A stretch of DNA of 64,000 nucleotides from Chloroherpeton thalassium ATCC 35110. Its GTDB lineage: Bacteria; Bacteroidota; Chlorobiia; Chlorobiales; Chloroherpetonaceae. Under the pieces are notes generated by a model. It was not told the origin of the DNA, searched no databases, and saw only the letters and a program-made list of their open reading frames with translations. The position numbers and the translations under genes were made by a program. Position 1 is the stretch's first letter. Each line of letters starts with the position of its first letter. Below, piece after piece: positions 28,000-36,157 of this stretch. Where the stretch lies: NCBI RefSeq assembly GCF_000020525.1, contig NC_011026.1:248001-312000 (forward strand), given 5' to 3'.

Positions 28000-28051
28000 G
28001 AAACTGACAAACAAAAGTAACGACTAAAGAGGAAAAAGAAAATTTGTTATG
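28000..28051 (+). repeat. Degenerate direct repeat, copy 1
   Basis: Contains gacaaacaaaag...aaagaggaaaaagaaaatttgttatg. The last 21 bases (ggaaaaagaaaatttgttatg) recur exactly at 28317-28337, and similarity continues on both sides with gaps (acaaacaaaa before; ataatt.caatc..gtt..aggaaa after). Confidence 0.7.
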
Positions 28052-28292
28052 TTAAATAATTGCAATCTTGTTGCAAGGAAAGGATGGGCTTAAAAATTCG
28101 CTTCGTCGGGCTTCAACACAGCAACCTGGCTCTCTCTAAAAAGCAGATGCTTTCAATTAAATCCCTGTCTTTTTTACGCTTAGATACTCTTGTTTTTTCA
28201 GAAAAAGCAATAACATCTAAGTTATATTAAATTAATAATTTAGGAATTCTTATTACGAAAGAATGTTAGGTATAAATTTTTAGTTAAAAATA

Positions 28293-28337
28293 AAAAAACT
28301 AACAAACAAAATAAAGGGAAAAAGAAAATTTGTTATG
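28293..28337 (+). repeat. Degenerate direct repeat, copy 2
   Basis: Second copy, about 286 bases downstream of the first, with the same A/T-rich lead-in and the identical 21-base core. It is followed by a 9-bp perfect hairpin (gttactgtt-agga-aacagtaac, about 28354-28375). Confidence 0.7.
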
Positions 28338-28339
28338 CG

Positions 28340-28583
28340 CGATAATTCCAATCGTTACTGTTAGGAAACAGTAACTTTGAAAAATCAATTACGATGGATT
28401 GGTGCTGAAAAATCGACGAGATAGCTGGGTGGATGGAATGTGCGGCAAACCTGAACTTTTTGATTTTAGAGGGCGCGTTCGGATTCTTCAAAAAGGAAAC
28501 CCAGTTCGGACAAATAGGTTTATTTCCTGCTAAGCTCGCGGCCACTCGAAAAGTAGAGCCAAGCATAAACTTGGCTCTTTTTT
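28340..28583 (+). ncRNA. Candidate non-coding transcript ending in an orphan terminator
   Basis: Between the second repeat copy and the terminator there is no + strand reading frame of note, but there is a 9-bp perfect hairpin at 28354-28375 and an intrinsic terminator at 28555-28583. No known RNA family (6S, tmRNA, RNase P, SRP) could be recognised from its signature sequences. It may equally be a decayed gene. Low confidence. Confidence 0.25.
28555..28583 (+). terminator. Intrinsic terminator with no upstream gene on its strand
   Basis: agagccaag-cataaa-cttggctct followed by six T on the + strand. Read leftward it could weakly serve hisD (short T-run acttttc), but the strong side points right. 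Confidence 0.75.
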
Positions 28584-28632
28584 ATGATTTTTAGCTGACC
28601 GCGAAACACATCGTCGCGCTCCAAAAAAAATG

Positions 28633-29940
28633 CTACGGCTTATAAAATTTGCTGCTGCCGAGTCGGACGCGCACGGCTTCGGCGTGGGCTTCCAGGCCTT
28701 CGGCGTCGGCAAAGCGGGCAATTTGCTCGCCGGTTTTGTCTAACATCTCTTTCGTGTAAGAAATAATCGAGCTGCGCTTTAAAAAATCCTTTGTGGAAAG
28801 CGCCGAGAAAAAGCGCGAAGTGCCGCTCGTCGGCAAGGTGTGGTTCGGTCCGGCAAAATAATCGCCGACGGGTTCGCTGGAATAATGGCCGAGGAAAATC
28901 GCGCCTGCATTGCGAAGCTTCGGCAATAGCTCCCAAGGGCTTGCGGTGTGGACTTCCAAATGTTCCGGCGCAATGATATTCGAAACCGCGCAAGCCTCAT
29001 CCAAATGTTGCGTCAGCACAATAGCGGAATTTTTTTGCACAGCGGCTTCTATGTTGTGCTTGCGCTCCATTTTCGGCAAAAGCGATTTGGCTTCGTCATT
29101 GACGGCCTGCGCAAGCGTCTCGGAAGTCGTGATGAGAACAGCGGAAGCGTCCGCATCATGCTCGGTTTGCGAGAACAAATCCAGCGCGACAAATCGCGGA
29201 TTGGCCGTTTCGTCCGCAATCACTGCAATTTCCGACGGGCCGGCAATGCTATCGATGGACACTTCGCCGAAGACCAAGCGTTTGGCCATGGCGACATATT
29301 TATTTCCCGGCCCCGTGATTTTATCCACTTTCGGAAGGGTTTTCGTGCCGTAAGCAAACGCGCCGATCGCTTGCGCCCCGCCGAGCTTGTAGATATTTTT
29401 CAATCCCAAAATTTTCGCGGCGGCCAAAATGTGCTTATGCACTTCGCACTTCGCGTTGCACGGCGTAGTCAGGTAAATTTCGGGGACGCCCGCCACCAGC
29501 GCCGGAATTGCGTTCATCAGCACGGACGACGGATAGGCCGCTTGTCCGCCCGGCACATAAAGCAGGGCTTTTTCAACAGCGGTGATTTTTTGCCCAATTA
29601 AAACACCGTTCGGTTGCTCATAAAAAAAGCTTTTATCCAATTCGTGGCGATGAAATTCAAAAATATTTTCCGCCGCTTTTTCCATGATGTCAATCAGGGA
29701 TTTATCGGTCTCGTTGAACGCGCGATCCAGTTCGGCTTCGGAGACGGTAAAATCGGCAAGCCGCACCTTATCAAATTTTTCTGTGTAATCGCGAACGGCC
29801 TCGTCGCCTCGCGTTTTCACATCGCTTAAAATTTCTTTGACCGTTTTTTCAACAGCCTCGTCCAAAACCTCGCGGCGCGAAAGGAATTTCCCGAGCGCGT
29901 CCGAGCCGCCTGTATAATTAATAATCTCAAACACTTGCAA
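28633..29940 (-). CDS. hisD: Histidinol dehydrogenase HisD
   Basis: Zinc enzyme that oxidises histidinol to histidine in two NAD+-dependent steps. 435 residues, normal size. Seen: YVPGGQAAYPSSVLM, KITGPGNKYVAMAKR, GEVSIDSIAGPSEI, FSQTEHD (catalytic/zinc region with Gln and His) and GPNHTLPTSGTSRF. It stands alone here with no other his gene. Together with the two divergent redox genes to its right it forms a block visibly richer in GC than the flanks. Confidence 0.96.
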   Translation of the reverse strand: MQVFEIINYTGGSDALGKFLSRREVLDEAVEKTVKEILSDVKTRGDEAVRDYTEKFDKVRLADFTVSEAELDRAFNETDKSLIDIMEKAAENIFEFHRHELDKSFFYEQPNGVLIGQKITAVEKALLYVPGGQAAYPSSVLMNAIPALVAGVPEIYLTTPCNAKCEVHKHILAAAKILGLKNIYKLGGAQAIGAFAYGTKTLPKVDKITGPGNKYVAMAKRLVFGEVSIDSIAGPSEIAVIADETANPRFVALDLFSQTEHDADASAVLITTSETLAQAVNDEAKSLLPKMERKHNIEAAVQKNSAIVLTQHLDEACAVSNIIAPEHLEVHTASPWELLPKLRNAGAIFLGHYSSEPVGDYFAGPNHTLPTSGTSRFFSALSTKDFLKRSSIISYTKEMLDKTGEQIARFADAEGLEAHAEAVRVRLGSSKFYKP

Positions 29941-30095
29941 TTTTCTTAAACGGTTAGAAAAAAGGCCTTAATTTATTGCCAAATGTAGCGAAAAAGTTTA
30001 TGTCGTACCCTAAAAAAGGTAACGTAACCCCCGCGAAGTTCGTTGTATGCTAAGAAAATTAGAAACATAAAAACCGCTTAAAACAAAAATCAACA

Positions 30096-32258
30096 ATGTT
30101 AAAAAGACCCTTCAAAAACGCGTTTTGGTTTACTGCGTTTTTTTCTGTTCTCAGCCTATTTTTTGCAAAAAACGCCGCCGCGCAGTTTCCCGATTTCGGC
30201 GACGGAAAGAAACTCGTGCAGCCAAGTTTGGTAGTCGGCACGGAGAATTTTCGCGAGCCGTTTATCATTGGCATTCGCTTTAAGCTTGAGCCGGAATGGC
30301 ATATTTATTGGAAAAATGCGGGCGACGCTGGTACGCCAGTTGAAGTCGAGTGGAACTTGCCCGACGGCTTCCGCGTGAGCGAGCTGGACTATCCCGTGCC
30401 GATAAAGTTTGTGCTGAGCGGCGTTGTCGGCTACGGCTACACCGACGAGGTCGTGCTTTTGGCAAAAGTTGAGCCGCCGAAAAATTATTCCCCGAAAAAA
30501 GCGCCGGAAATTTCCGCCAAGCTGAGCTGGCTCGTTTGCCGCGAATCGTGCATTCCTGGCGAAGGCGAAGTTTCCTTAAACCTTGAAACACTTTCCCAAA
30601 AAGACGTCGCCGAAGGCAAAAAGCTGATTGAAAAATTTGAGGCGAAATTGCCCGGCCAATCCGGCAATTTGGACATCAAGCTTGAGCAGGCCGTAGCCAA
30701 AGGGTCAGGGAAAAATGTGACCGCTGAGCTTCGCTTTTCGGGAAAGCAGGCTTCCGAAATTACTGACTTTTTCCCCGACATTTTGGAAAATGCGTTCATC
30801 GGCTACAACGATATTCAGGTGGCAAACAACACGATTTCCTTCCCGATGCAGCTTTCAGCGCCGGACGCCGAACTGCCGGAAATTCGCGGGCTGCTCGTCA
30901 CCGAAACGCACGGCTATGAATTTTCCGCGACGCTCAAGGCTGCAACTGAAAGCTTGCTTGATGATTCGTTTCAAGTCGCAGGCGAGCGACCGGACGAGTC
31001 GCCGCTTTGGATGATTTTGCTGTTGGCGTTCGTGGGCGGGCTGTTGCTGAACATCATGCCGTGCGTGTTGCCGGTGCTCTCGCTCAAGGTGCTGAGCTTT
31101 GTCGAACATTCATCGATGGAAAAATCGCATACGCGATATTTGAGCTTCATTTTTGCGCTCGGCGTGTTGGTGTCGTTTTGGGTCTTGGCGCTCGGCGTGG
31201 GCGTTTTGCAAAACGCAGGCGAGCAAATCGGTTGGGGTTTTCAATTTCAATCGCCTTGGTTTGTCGTTGGCATGTCGGTGGTGGTGTTCATTTTTGGGAT
31301 GAACCTCGTGGGCGTGTTTGAATTCGCCTCGCCGAATGTCACGGGCGATGTCAGCAAAACGCTGAGCCGCCACGATGCGCTGGGCGCGTTTATGAACGGC
31401 GTGCTGGCCACCACGCTGGCCACGCCTTGCACCGCGCCGTTTCTCGGCACGGCGCTCGGCTTCGCGTTTTCGCAACCGTTCTATATGATTTTCTTGATTT
31501 TCAGCCTTGTGGCGCTCGGGCTGGCCGCGCCGTATGTGATTTTATCGCTCAATCCCGCGTGGCTGAAATTCATCCCGAAGCCGGGCGTTTGGATGGAGCG
31601 ATTCAAGCAAGCGATGGGCTTTTTGCTTTTCGCCACGCTGGTTTGGTTGCTCTCGGTGCTTGGCAGCCAGACGGGCGCAACGGGCATCTTGGCCGCGCTG
31701 ACCTTGCTGCTGGGCGTCTCCGTCGGGCTGTGGCTCATCGGCGCGTTCATCGATTACGGCACACCGGCCACGAAAAAATTCATGATTTGGGGAATCGCCC
31801 TCTTGCTTGCGGGAGCGAGTTATTATTTAGGATTTGAAAAATGGTTTCCGATTCGTGAGACGGCGCAAACGCAAACGGAGGCCGCAAAACCGCACGATGG
31901 ACTCATCGACTGGAAGCCGTTTTCCATTGCGACGGTTGAAAAGGAGGTTTCGGCGGGAAAACCGGTGTTTATCGATTTCACCGCCGATTGGTGCTTTACT
32001 TGCAAAGTGACCGAACAAACCGTGCTGCACACCGACGCCGTGAGCGGGAAAATCAAGGAACTCGGCATCGTCCCGATTCGCGCGGATTGGACGAATCGCA
32101 ACGACGAAATCACCGGCCTGCTCAAAAAATTCGGGCGTTCCGGCGTGCCGCTTTATGTCGTGTTTCCGGCGGGAAAATTGTCCGAACCGATTGTCCTTCC
32201 CGAAGTCGTGACGCCAGAGCTTTTAATCGAAGCATTTGAAAAGGCCGTTTCGAAATAA
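30096..32258 (+). CDS. Thiol:disulfide interchange protein, DsbD/ScsB type
   Basis: 720 residues. Signal peptide (1-28, ending NAAAQ). Periplasmic N-terminal domain (about 30-290) with a Cys pair in LVCRESCIPGEGEV (near 148), the layout of ScsB/DsbD-like N-domains. Membrane domain of about eight helices (about 305-560) with the conserved Cys in NIMPCVLPVLSLKVL and TPCTAPFLGTALG. C-terminal thioredoxin domain with DWCFTCK (about 631-637). Known role: moving electrons from cytoplasmic thioredoxin to periplasmic thiol proteins. The exported thioredoxin-fold protein encoded next is a likely client. A strong hairpin lies between the two genes. Confidence 0.9.
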   Translation: MLKRPFKNAFWFTAFFSVLSLFFAKNAAAQFPDFGDGKKLVQPSLVVGTENFREPFIIGIRFKLEPEWHIYWKNAGDAGTPVEVEWNLPDGFRVSELDYPVPIKFVLSGVVGYGYTDEVVLLAKVEPPKNYSPKKAPEISAKLSWLVCRESCIPGEGEVSLNLETLSQKDVAEGKKLIEKFEAKLPGQSGNLDIKLEQAVAKGSGKNVTAELRFSGKQASEITDFFPDILENAFIGYNDIQVANNTISFPMQLSAPDAELPEIRGLLVTETHGYEFSATLKAATESLLDDSFQVAGERPDESPLWMILLLAFVGGLLLNIMPCVLPVLSLKVLSFVEHSSMEKSHTRYLSFIFALGVLVSFWVLALGVGVLQNAGEQIGWGFQFQSPWFVVGMSVVVFIFGMNLVGVFEFASPNVTGDVSKTLSRHDALGAFMNGVLATTLATPCTAPFLGTALGFAFSQPFYMIFLIFSLVALGLAAPYVILSLNPAWLKFIPKPGVWMERFKQAMGFLLFATLVWLLSVLGSQTGATGILAALTLLLGVSVGLWLIGAFIDYGTPATKKFMIWGIALLLAGASYYLGFEKWFPIRETAQTQTEAAKPHDGLIDWKPFSIATVEKEVSAGKPVFIDFTADWCFTCKVTEQTVLHTDAVSGKIKELGIVPIRADWTNRNDEITGLLKKFGRSGVPLYVVFPAGKLSEPIVLPEVVTPELLIEAFEKAVSK

Positions 32259-32271
32259 ATAAAAATCGTAA

Positions 32272-32325
32272 CAGGTATTATTCTTAATCGTTATAAACCG
32301 AGAAAGAATAATACCTGAAATTTTT
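32272..32325 (+). terminator. Hairpin terminator/attenuator between the DsbD-like gene and the redoxin
   Basis: Perfect 14-bp arms caggtattattctt / aagaataatacctg with an 18-base loop, followed by aaattttt. As it lies between two same-strand genes 80 bases apart it may reduce, rather than abolish, read-through. The redoxin gene starts 14 bases after it. Confidence 0.75.
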
Positions 32326-32338
32326 AACGAGTTATTTT

Positions 32339-32995
32339 ATGAGCTATCAAAAATTGAAAGAATTGCGTTCGACGCTTTCTAAATTCTCCGCCGCCTTGAT
32401 TGCTTTTATGCTTTTCACGGCGGTGGTGCTGGTTACCGTCACGAACGCGTCGGCGCCGGAATCGGAAGTCGGCAAACTCGCGCCGGATTTTTCGCTAAAA
32501 GATACGGACGGCAAAACCCATAAACTCGGCGATTATAAAGGAAAAACCGTCGTTTTGGAATGGACAAATCCGGGATGCCCGTTTGTCGTCGGTCATTACA
32601 AAACCGGAAACATGCAACAGCTTCAGGAGAAATACACGGAGGCGGGCGTCGTTTGGCTCACGGTCAATTCCACCAATCCCGCGCATCCGAACCATCTTTC
32701 CGCCGAAGCGTTGGCCGAAAAATTTCAATCTTGGGAATCGCACGCCTCAGCCAATCTTTTGGATGAAGACGGCAAAGTTGGCGAACTTTACGGCGCGAAA
32801 ACCACGCCGCACATGTTCATCATCGATAAAAATGGCAAGCTCGCCTACGCCGGCGCCATTGACGATGACCGCAGCACGAACGGCGGCGCGAATGCTTCCG
32901 TCAATTATGTGGCGCAAGCTTTGGATGAACTGCTCGCCGGAAAGTCTGTTAGCGTGAAGCAAACCAAGCAATACGGCTGCGGAGTGAAATATTAA
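32339..32995 (+). CDS. Exported thioredoxin-fold redoxin (AhpC/TSA type)
   Basis: 218 residues with an N-terminal membrane/signal segment (about 18-40). AhpC/TSA-Redoxin core: KLAPDFSLKDTDGKTHKLGDYKGK, then NPGCPFVVGHY with a single Cys (near 80) at the peroxidatic position, and KTTPHMFIIDKNGKLAYAGAIDDD, the cis-Pro region. No CxxC is present, so a one-Cys peroxiredoxin-like or thiol-reductant-dependent role fits better than a TlpA oxidoreductase. A second Cys sits in the C-terminal YGCGVKY. Its gene follows the DsbD-like reductase, which could recycle it. Confidence 0.85.
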   Translation: MSYQKLKELRSTLSKFSAALIAFMLFTAVVLVTVTNASAPESEVGKLAPDFSLKDTDGKTHKLGDYKGKTVVLEWTNPGCPFVVGHYKTGNMQQLQEKYTEAGVVWLTVNSTNPAHPNHLSAEALAEKFQSWESHASANLLDEDGKVGELYGAKTTPHMFIIDKNGKLAYAGAIDDDRSTNGGANASVNYVAQALDELLAGKSVSVKQTKQYGCGVKY

Positions 32996-33040
32996 GCGCG
33001 GGGAAAGTTTATAGAAGACAGTCCTTCCATGATATAACCG

Positions 33041-33076
33041 AAAAAGCAGGCCGTTTTAAACAGTCTGCTTTTTTTT
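33041..33076 (+). terminator. Intrinsic terminator after the redoxin gene
   Basis: aaaaagcag / ctgctttttttt, 15-base loop, long T-run. Confidence 0.75.
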
Positions 33077-33160
33077 GGAAAAATTCATCCCACAATTTTT
33101 GATTAAAAAGCCTAACTTTAATTTTTGATCTCAGTCATTCGGCACATTCTTTCTTTAATT

Positions 33161-33466
33161 ATGGATGCACCTGCTGCAAGCGACCCGTTTCAGCCGAGCG
33201 ATAAATTTGATGCACCGCTTCGCATAAAATTGCGGGAATTGAAAAAAAATGAAGCGAAGGAAACACTTCGCGTGTTGGTAAAATGCAGCAGCAAGATTTC
33301 AGATGAAATGAAAACTGCGCTGGAAAAAACAGGACTGAAGATTGGCACAATCGCCGGAAACATTTGCACCACAAGCGGAAATATTCACGTTATTGAGCAT
33401 CTACAAGCACTTCAGTTCGTGCAACGTGTATCACTTTCTCAACAACAACAATATTTTCATCCATAA
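33161..33466 (+). CDS. Small protein resembling a free-standing subtilase propeptide
   Basis: 101 residues, no signal peptide when started at the ATG (an in-frame TTG at 33125 would add a short hydrophobic stretch). Its sequence parallels the N-terminal pro-region of the subtilase encoded 7 bases downstream: DAPLRIKLRELK versus GAPLRVLLREAK, and LKIGTIAGNICTTSGNI versus GTVSTIAGNILVARVPL, followed by a matching RV. Such I9-like propeptides fold subtilases and inhibit them. A separate copy could be an intracellular inhibitor or chaperone; this is inference. The tight spacing suggests the two genes are translated from one message. Confidence 0.75.
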   Translation: MDAPAASDPFQPSDKFDAPLRIKLRELKKNEAKETLRVLVKCSSKISDEMKTALEKTGLKIGTIAGNICTTSGNIHVIEHLQALQFVQRVSLSQQQQYFHP

Positions 33467-33473
33467 CGCAATC

Positions 33474-35759
33474 ATGTTCAAATTTAAAGTTTTTTCCCTG
33501 TTGTTGATTTTCTCCATCTTTGGCAGTTCTTTTTCAGGTGCAATCGCACTTGCCAGCCAGCCCGATTCAACTTCAAATAAATTTTCCGCGAAAATTGGAG
33601 CGCCACTTCGCGTATTGCTGCGCGAGGCTAAAACGGCCAAAGCCAAAAGCCCTCAGTCGCTTGAGACCTTCAGTGAAGAGCATCGCCAGTTTGCCGTGAG
33701 AAAAAGTGCTTCGGGGCAAACGATGGTAGGCTTGCTGTTGAAATCCGAAAATGTGATGCTGGCAAAATCAGCGATTATCAATGCCGGCGGAACGGTTTCC
33801 ACAATTGCGGGAAATATTCTTGTTGCGCGCGTGCCGCTGGATTCAGTTGAATCAATTGTTGCAGGAGAAAGCATTTCGCGTGTGGAAGCGTGTCAAAAAC
33901 AAGCGCTGCTACTCGATAGCAGTCGAGCGGAAATTTACGCCGATGTGGTTCAGGCCGGAGAAGGCGGCCTCGACCAAAGTTATAACGGAACAGATGTAAT
34001 TGTGGGCGTAGTGGATAGCGGCATCGATGAAGATCATGCGGATTTTAACACGACTTCCGGCAGCCGAATTTTGTATTTGTGGGACATGTCCGGCTCAGGA
34101 AATTCACCTTCGAGCTACGATTATGGAACAGAATACACGCAATCGCAAATTACAGCAGGACAATGCAACCAGAGTGATGATGATGGACATGGAACACATG
34201 TTACGGGTATTGCTGCTGGCAATGGCCGCGCTGAATCTGGTTTTACGGGCATTGCGCCAGACGCCGACATTATTTTTGTGAAAGGCTATCGCGATGTCGA
34301 TGGATTTTACAGCGACGACGTGATCAATGGCTGCGCTTATATTTTTGAACGCGCCGATAAAGTCAATAAGAGCGCGGTTGTCAATCTGAGTCTTGGCGGA
34401 CATGTGGGGCCGCACGATGGAACAAGCCTTTACGAACAAGCGCTTTCGAACTTGGTTGATGAAGGGAAAATCATTGTGGCAGCAGCCGGAAATAGCGGAA
34501 GCAGTTTGGTTCATGTAAACTATGAAACAGGTGGTTCAAGCTTCAGCGAAGCTCGGGAAACATATTTTGAAATTTCATCGAGCACCAGCGCGGCCTACAT
34601 TGATTTATGGTACGAAACTGGCAGCGTCAATGTGGGAATCGCCGCTTATAGAAACGGCTCAAGAGTGGATTACACCTCGAGTGTTGCGCCAGGCGGTCAG
34701 CTTTCTAATGAATCCCTGGGAAGCGGATTTCAAACGTTTGGAACGGTGACTATTGACGCAACCGAAACGTCGTACTCCGAAAATGGAGACAAACGGGTTT
34801 TGATTGAGATTACAAACAACAATGTTACAGGCGTCACGTGGAGCTTATTTACCTACGGCAGCGGAACGCTCGACGCCTGGCTAAGCGGCGGTAGCTTTAC
34901 AGAGGACAGCGGCCGTTTAATTTACCCTGGCGACAATGAAAAATCAGTTGCCATTCCGAGCACAGCTGAAAAAGTTATTTGCGTGGGCTCTTACACCACC
35001 AAAAATAAGTGGAAGGCTTACGATGGGAACACATACAGTTTAACCAGTCAACCTGAAATAGGCGCAATTTCTTCGTTCAGCAGTCTTGGCCCGTCGCGCG
35101 ATGGCCGCACCAAGCCGGACATTGCCGCGCCAGGACAGGTCATTATGTCCGCACTTTCAAGCGACTTGACGATTGGAAGCGATGTTACAGTACCTTATGT
35201 TTCGCCAAGCGGAGAGCTGCAAGCGATGCAAGGCACAAGCATGGCTTCACCACATGTTGCGGGCACGATTGCGTTGATGTTGGAAAAAAATCCCCAAGCC
35301 GACTATGAAACGGTGATGGACATTCTCACCACAACGGCTCGCCAAGATGACGAAACCGGCAGCGTGCCAAACAATACCTGGGGATATGGAAAATTGGACG
35401 TCCTTGAGGCAATGCTCCAAATCGCCGAAGGGGAAAAAGACACAACAACCTCCGGCGATTCAGAAGACGATACAACGGCTACGCAAGTAACGGTTTTAAA
35501 ATCGGGTTACCCAAACCCCGTGTTTTCATCGCGAGGCTATATCACCATTTTGTATGAAATTCCAGAGAATACGAGCGTTCAAGCGCCATATTACCTAAAA
35601 ATTTATGATGTGCTTGGCAGAGAAGTTGCCTCTCACCGAATTAGTGCAGATGAAACCACCGTTTCGCCGTCAATTAAAGCGTTTGCGAGCGGCATGTATT
35701 TTTACCGAATCACGGGCTTTTCAGACATGAAAAAGTTTGTCATTCTCAAAAACGAATAA
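33474..35759 (+). CDS. T9SS-secreted subtilisin-like serine protease (S8)
   Basis: 761 residues from the ATG at 33474, which begins MFKFKVFSLLLIF, a good signal peptide; the frame is open further back to 33342, but that part overlaps the preceding gene and is not protein-like. Pro-region about 40-160. Catalytic triad: Asp in GVVDSGIDEDHADF (near 180), His in DGHGTHVTGIAAG (near 242), Ser in QGTSMASPHVAGTIALML (near 588). A beta-rich insert of about 150 residues lies between His and Ser (EARETYFEISSSTSAAYIDL...), as in KP-43-like or T9SS-type subtilases. The C-terminus is a T9SS sorting domain (GYPNPVFSSRGY...YDVLGREV...GMYFYRITG...KKFVIL). Secreted to the cell surface or medium. Confidence 0.93.
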   Translation: MFKFKVFSLLLIFSIFGSSFSGAIALASQPDSTSNKFSAKIGAPLRVLLREAKTAKAKSPQSLETFSEEHRQFAVRKSASGQTMVGLLLKSENVMLAKSAIINAGGTVSTIAGNILVARVPLDSVESIVAGESISRVEACQKQALLLDSSRAEIYADVVQAGEGGLDQSYNGTDVIVGVVDSGIDEDHADFNTTSGSRILYLWDMSGSGNSPSSYDYGTEYTQSQITAGQCNQSDDDGHGTHVTGIAAGNGRAESGFTGIAPDADIIFVKGYRDVDGFYSDDVINGCAYIFERADKVNKSAVVNLSLGGHVGPHDGTSLYEQALSNLVDEGKIIVAAAGNSGSSLVHVNYETGGSSFSEARETYFEISSSTSAAYIDLWYETGSVNVGIAAYRNGSRVDYTSSVAPGGQLSNESLGSGFQTFGTVTIDATETSYSENGDKRVLIEITNNNVTGVTWSLFTYGSGTLDAWLSGGSFTEDSGRLIYPGDNEKSVAIPSTAEKVICVGSYTTKNKWKAYDGNTYSLTSQPEIGAISSFSSLGPSRDGRTKPDIAAPGQVIMSALSSDLTIGSDVTVPYVSPSGELQAMQGTSMASPHVAGTIALMLEKNPQADYETVMDILTTTARQDDETGSVPNNTWGYGKLDVLEAMLQIAEGEKDTTTSGDSEDDTTATQVTVLKSGYPNPVFSSRGYITILYEIPENTSVQAPYYLKIYDVLGREVASHRISADETTVSPSIKAFASGMYFYRITGFSDMKKFVILKNE

Positions 35760-35775
35760 GAAACAGTAAACCTGA

Positions 35776-36114
35776 ATGGAAACCATTTCATTTGATGATT
35801 TTCTAAAAGTAGAATTGCGGGTGGGAAAAATCATCTCAGTCGAGCCGTTTCCTAAAGCCAAAAAGCCAGCCTACATTTTGAAAGTAGATTTTGGAGAAGA
35901 AATTGGCGTGAAAAAGTCCAGTGCGCAAATTACGGCGCTTTACGATCCAGAGGAATTGGTAGGCAAGTTGGTTGTGGGGGTGGTGAATTTCCCGAAAAAG
36001 CAAATTGGGCCAGTCATGCCGGAATGCTTAATCACGGGATTTCATGATGAAAATGGCGATGTGGCGCTTTGCATCCCGGACAAGCCAGTGCCGTTAGGGA
36101 CGAAGATTTTGTGA
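35776..36114 (+). CDS. csaA: tRNA-binding-domain protein CsaA
   Basis: 112 residues consisting of one EMAP-II/Arc1p-like OB-fold: FDDFLKVELRVGKIISVEPFPKAKKPAYILKVDFG, then SSAQIT and VVNFPKKQIGPVMPECLITG. These match the CsaA family, described as a chaperone-like/tRNA-binding protein linked to export in Bacillus. It starts 16 bases after the subtilase stop codon, so it may share its transcript; a helper role in export of the protease is only a thought. Confidence 0.92.
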   Translation: METISFDDFLKVELRVGKIISVEPFPKAKKPAYILKVDFGEEIGVKKSSAQITALYDPEELVGKLVVGVVNFPKKQIGPVMPECLITGFHDENGDVALCIPDKPVPLGTKIL

Positions 36115-36157
36115 GAGAGGAAGAAAACAACTGTCTTGAGTTTGGGGGGTGACACAT

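Larger units (their letters stand above)
27874..28632. other. 760-base AT-rich gene-free region
   Basis: No convincing protein gene on either strand. It contains two related segments (around 28000-28090 and 28293-28380), a strong hairpin and a terminator that has no gene in front of it on its strand; these are listed separately. It lies upstream of the GLUG gene, so its left end should hold that gene's promoter, and its right end is downstream of hisD. Confidence 0.6.

Noticed and set aside
28333-28566. 77-residue leftward reading frame in the gene-free region
   Set aside because: No family pattern, runs through the hairpins and terminator, and has no good ribosome binding site; more likely chance.
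27874-28632. 6S, tmRNA, SRP or RNase P RNA gene
   Set aside because: None of the diagnostic core sequences of these RNAs could be found in the region.
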